From JBQTII01 sp052388275 (GTDB lineage Bacteria > Actinomycetota > Actinomycetes > Sporichthyales > Sporichthyaceae): a stretch of DNA of 22,138 bases. The stretch is from contig JBQTII010000150.1 in the NCBI GenBank assembly GCA_052388275.1, positions 1 through 22,138 of the forward strand. The letters are read 5' to 3'. Below, piece by piece: positions 19,393 to 22,138 of this stretch. Under the pieces are notes generated by a model. That model searched no databases. It was not told where the DNA came from and saw only the letters and a program-made list of their open reading frames with translations. Both the position numbers and the translations under genes were made by a program. Each line of letters opens with the position of its first letter. The stretch's first letter is position 1.

Positions 19393-20250
19393 TCACGCCA
19401 GGCGGGTGACCTCGACCTCGACCTCGGGGGCCGAACCCGCGGGCCCGGCGTACACGCCCTTGTGCGGCGGCACGTCCCAGTAGTCACGGCCGCGGGCGAC
19501 CACGACGTGATCGATCCCGGTCGGCGCTCCGCTAGTGGGGTCGAAGGAGGTCCAGTCCCCGTCCCACCACTGGACCCAGGCGTGGCTCTCGCCGGTGACC
19601 GCGACTCCGATACCGGCGTCGGGGTCTGGGTGCAGGTAGCCGGAGACGTAACGGGCCGGTATTCCCAGTCCGCGCAGCAGGCCCACGCTCAGATGGGCCA
19701 GGTCCTGGCAGACACCGGCCTTGGCCTCCCATGCCTGCATGGCCCTGGTGTGCACGCCGGTGGAGCCCGGCAGGTACTCGACCTGATCGCGCAGCCACTG
19801 CGTGCACAACCTCGCGGCCTGCCGCGGAGCGGCCGCACCGACGAGATCGCGGGCCTGGGCGAGCACCTCGGCGCTCACCGCGGTGTGCTCGGTGGTGCTG
19901 AGGTACTCGACCTGGGCGTCGCGTAACTCCGGCGTGCGCAGGTGCTCCCAACCGGCCGCCTCGGGTGCCGCGAGCACCGCGGTGGTCTCCACCACGCTGG
20001 TGGCCTGGACGGTGAGCTCGCGGTGCGGGGTGTGCAGGTCGAAGGCGGTGACCAGCGCGCCCCAATAGTCGGTGTAGCGCGAACCGACCGCGCTCGGGCT
20101 GACCGCGACCTTCGCCTCCAGCGTGGTCTGGCCCTCGCCGCTGCACGGGGTCATCCGGACCTCGTTGTAGGAGGCCAGCACGTCTCCGGCGTAGGCGATC
20201 CGGGTCTGGTGCACGATCCGCAAGCGGCGAAATCCGCCCGATGCCCTCAT
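19393..20250 (-). CDS. Transglutaminase-like cysteine protease-fold protein
   Basis: A 285-aa protein. The N-terminal part (about 8-90) is the beta-rich region that precedes bacterial transglutaminase-like domains (LRIVHQTRIAYAGDV, YNEVRMTP). The catalytic domain has the full triad: Cys181 in AGVCQDLAHL, His223 in GESHAWVQWW, and Asp237 in FDPTSG. Such proteins may cut, cross-link or amidate peptides. No signal peptide is seen, so it probably acts in the cytoplasm. Its ATG overlaps the alpha-E stop by 4 nt (ATGA). The order ATP-grasp, alpha-E, transglutaminase is widely conserved and has been proposed to make or trim a peptide tag; the product is not known. Confidence 0.92.
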   Translation of the reverse strand: MRASGGFRRLRIVHQTRIAYAGDVLASYNEVRMTPCSGEGQTTLEAKVAVSPSAVGSRYTDYWGALVTAFDLHTPHRELTVQATSVVETTAVLAAPEAAGWEHLRTPELRDAQVEYLSTTEHTAVSAEVLAQARDLVGAAAPRQAARLCTQWLRDQVEYLPGSTGVHTRAMQAWEAKAGVCQDLAHLSVGLLRGLGIPARYVSGYLHPDPDAGIGVAVTGESHAWVQWWDGDWTSFDPTSGAPTGIDHVVVARGRDYWDVPPHKGVYAGPAGSAPEVEVEVTRLA

Positions 20251-21206
20251 GCCGCTCCCGCCGCAAGGTCGCCGACGGCGCCCGCGGACCAGCCCTGCTG
20301 GAGCAACCGCGGAAAGTAGCGCTCGGCGATCGCGTCACTGACCGCCGAGCAGGTCCCCTGCAGTCCTTCCAGATCGGCGGAGAAGTTCGCGAGCAGGTCC
20401 CCTGGGGAGCGGAACTCCAGGTCCGCGCGAGCGCGGCCGAGTAGTCGGCGGGCATCGTCGGCGAACCCGCTTCGACCGGCGACAGGGTCCAGGGTGTGCA
20501 GGCACCGTTCCGCCCCGCTCAACGCGGCGAAGACCGAGCGAGGAGAGAGCCGGTCGACCATCAAGAACTCCGCGGCTCGATCCTCGCGTACCGGGCCACG
20601 GTAGGTGCGCAGGTAACTTTCGTACGCTCCACACGAACGCAGCAGCGTGCCCCAGGTGGGCGCACGTCCTCCCGGCAGGGTGCGCAACATCAGCAGACGG
20701 GCCGTCATGTCCGCGCGTTCCAGGCTGCGTCCGAGCGTCAGGAACGTCCAGCTCTCGTCTCGGCTCATCGTCGAGTCCACCAGACCGGACATCAACGCGG
20801 TGCACTCGCGGGCCCAGGCGAAGAACGTGTGCGGGCCCATCCGGTCCGCCCGGCGTCGCTGTTCGGGCAGATCGATCCACGTCGAGTTCAGTGCCTCGAA
20901 AATCTCCGCCGAGATCGTCTCGCGGGCACCGCGCGCGTTCTCCCGCGCCGCCGAGAGCGAGCCCGCGATCGAGGACGCCTTGGCCGGGTCATAGGCCAGG
21001 TCGGCCAAAACCTGACGGCCCGTCACGGCAGGGTCATCGCCCTCCACGCCCATGACGTCCATCAGTGAGGAGCAGGCGATGGACTCGTCGACCCAGGGGT
21101 CCTCGATCAGCATCTGAACATGGACGTCGAGGATGCGCGCGGTCGAGTCGGCGCGCTCCAGATAGCGGCCGATCCAGAAGGTGGACTCCGCGATCCGGCT
21201 CAGCAC
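20247..21206 (-). CDS. Alpha-E domain protein
   Basis: A 319-aa, nearly all-helical protein of the alpha-E family (COG2307). It begins with the signature LSRIAESTFWIGRYLERADSTARIL, which is echoed in the second half by LGRSLERADMTARLL, pointing to an internal duplication. Its biochemical role is unproven; it is nearly always encoded with a circularly permuted ATP-grasp enzyme. The GTG start overlaps the ATP-grasp stop by 7 nt and its stop overlaps the transglutaminase start by 4 nt, so the three are translationally coupled. No membrane segment or signal peptide is seen. Confidence 0.93.
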   Translation of the reverse strand: MLSRIAESTFWIGRYLERADSTARILDVHVQMLIEDPWVDESIACSSLMDVMGVEGDDPAVTGRQVLADLAYDPAKASSIAGSLSAARENARGARETISAEIFEALNSTWIDLPEQRRRADRMGPHTFFAWARECTALMSGLVDSTMSRDESWTFLTLGRSLERADMTARLLMLRTLPGGRAPTWGTLLRSCGAYESYLRTYRGPVREDRAAEFLMVDRLSPRSVFAALSGAERCLHTLDPVAGRSGFADDARRLLGRARADLEFRSPGDLLANFSADLEGLQGTCSAVSDAIAERYFPRLLQQGWSAGAVGDLAAGAA

Positions 21207-22138
21207 GGCGATTCCTTCCCTGGCCGCTGCGCCTGTTGCTGGCCATCGAGTACCCGCATCGCGATCGTCGTCGCCCCCGACCCCTGCCCGGAATCAGAAC
21301 CGGCGCCACGTGAGGTGCGCGCTCCCGGCTCTTCGGCGACGCTGGGTGCCCCATCGGCGGATGCCTCCGGGCCGGCGAGCACCCAGGTGTCCTTGGAGCC
21401 GCCGCCTTGCGAGGAGTTCACGACCAGCTCACCCTCCGGCAGGGCGACCCGGGTCAAACCGCCGGGCAGCACGTAGATCTCCTTCCCGTCGTTGACCGCG
21501 AACGGACGCAGATCAACGTGACGCGGACGCAGCGTGTCCCCGATCAGCGTCGGTACGGTGGAGAGCGAGACGACCTGCTGCGCCACCCAGCCACGCGGGT
21601 CCGCGGCGACCCGGACCCGCAGCTCACTTAGCGTCAGTTCGTCGGCCGCCGGCCCGATCACGATCCCCTTTCCACCGGAGGCGTCCACCGGCTTGAGCAC
21701 CAGCTCACCGATGTGCTCGAGCACCCAGGCCAGGGTGTCTGGTTCGTCCAGGCGATAGGTGTCCACGTTGGCCAGGATCGGCTCCTCGCGCAGGTAGTAC
21801 CGGACCATGTCCGGCACGTAGCTGTAGACCAGTTTGTCGTCCGCGATGCCGTTGCCCACCGCGTTGCAGATCGTCACGCCGCCATCGCGGGCGGCGTTGA
21901 GCAGGCCAGGGCAGCCGATCACGGAACTGGCGTTGAAGTGCAACGGGTCCAGGAAGTCGTCGTCGATGCGGCGGTAGATGACATCGACGCGTCGCTCGCC
22001 GGCGGTCGTGCGCATGTAGACGCGGTTACCGCGGCAGATCAAGTCCCGGCCCTCAACCAGTTCAACGCCCATCAACCGGGCGAGCAGGGCGTGCTCGAAA
22101 TAGGCGGAGTTGTAGATGCCCGGGGTGAGCACGACGAC
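21200..22138 (-). CDS. Circularly permuted ATP-grasp type 2 protein (partial, N-terminus beyond the window)
   Basis: The last 313 residues of a larger enzyme (family members are about 480-550 aa); the frame is open through the right edge. Visible family marks are VVLTPGIYNSAYFEHALLAR, GRDLICRGNRVYM, VDVIYRRIDDDFLDPL, NAVGNGIADDKLVYSYVPDM, LVLKPVDASGGKGIVIGP (glycine-rich ATP loop with Lys), RPRHVDLRPF and LPGGLTRVAL. ATP-grasp enzymes join a carboxylate to an amine or thiol via an acyl phosphate; here the substrate is likely a peptide, by analogy with neighbours. The final 50 or so residues (SADGAPSVAEEPG onward) are low complexity and probably disordered. It is the first gene of the three-gene cassette with alpha-E and transglutaminase. 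Confidence 0.93.
   Translation of the reverse strand, partial: VVVLTPGIYNSAYFEHALLARLMGVELVEGRDLICRGNRVYMRTTAGERRVDVIYRRIDDDFLDPLHFNASSVIGCPGLLNAARDGGVTICNAVGNGIADDKLVYSYVPDMVRYYLREEPILANVDTYRLDEPDTLAWVLEHIGELVLKPVDASGGKGIVIGPAADELTLSELRVRVAADPRGWVAQQVVSLSTVPTLIGDTLRPRHVDLRPFAVNDGKEIYVLPGGLTRVALPEGELVVNSSQGGGSKDTWVLAGPEASADGAPSVAEEPGARTSRGAGSDSGQGSGATTIAMRVLDGQQQAQRPGKESPC

Noticed and set aside
1..22138. CRISPR arrays, tRNA or rRNA genes, insertion sequences, prophage genes
   Set aside because: No regularly spaced repeats, no tRNA-like cloverleaf or T-loop sequence in the gaps, and no transposase, integrase or phage motif in any frame I read.

Overview
This is very GC-rich DNA. Many starts are GTG, genes are packed with 1-7 nt overlaps, and the conserved chaperone/ribosome neighbourhood lepA ... 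hemW ... DUF3097, hrcA-dnaJ-rsmE-HIT is present. That neighbourhood, and the actinobacterium-type DUF3097 and SigE-like ECF families, point to a free-living actinobacterium. A Sporichthya/Frankia-like lineage is possible but I cannot prove it from sequence. No rRNA, tRNA, CRISPR array, insertion sequence or prophage gene was seen, and the window looks chromosomal.

Layout, left to right: a DUF305-type lipoprotein (+); a HIT-family hydrolase (-); an ECF sigma factor with a translationally coupled single-pass membrane protein carrying an extracytoplasmic Gmad2 domain (+); the heat-shock/ribosome block rsmE, dnaJ and hrcA (all -), with a CIRCE-like operator before hrcA; DUF3097 (+); a RibD/DHFR-like reductase (-) divergent from an SRPBCC protein (+); a secreted alpha/beta hydrolase (-); a VapBC-type toxin-antitoxin pair (+); a minus-strand run lepA, TetR, MFS transporter with three C-terminal B-type (carboxypeptidase-regulatory-like) domains, MOSC protein, hemW; a second RHH/PIN pair (-); ung (+) and an FKBP-type prolyl isomerase lipoprotein (+); and finally a tightly overlapping minus-strand operon of a circularly permuted ATP-grasp protein (cut by the window edge), an alpha-E protein and a transglutaminase-like protein.

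How the genes work together: HrcA represses its own operon through CIRCE and so controls dnaJ and perhaps rsmE. The ECF factor and its membrane partner look like a self-contained surface-sensing switch placed between rsmE and HIT. TetR probably controls itself and the exporter it overlaps. Both PIN/RHH pairs have a perfect short palindrome over a -10 box. The last three genes form a conserved peptide-modification cassette of unknown product.

The best leads are: (i) the DHA2 exporter fused to three B-type domains that 14 membrane segments would place in the cytoplasm; (ii) the ECF/Gmad2 module and the 11-bp inverted repeat in front of it; (iii) paired palindromes in the toxin-antitoxin and hrcA/DUF3097 promoter regions; and (iv) a recurring arrangement of TANNNT box, 6-7 nt, then start codon with no ribosome-binding site, suggesting leaderless transcripts. 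I found no wholly unprecedented gene system; most genes belong to recognisable families.
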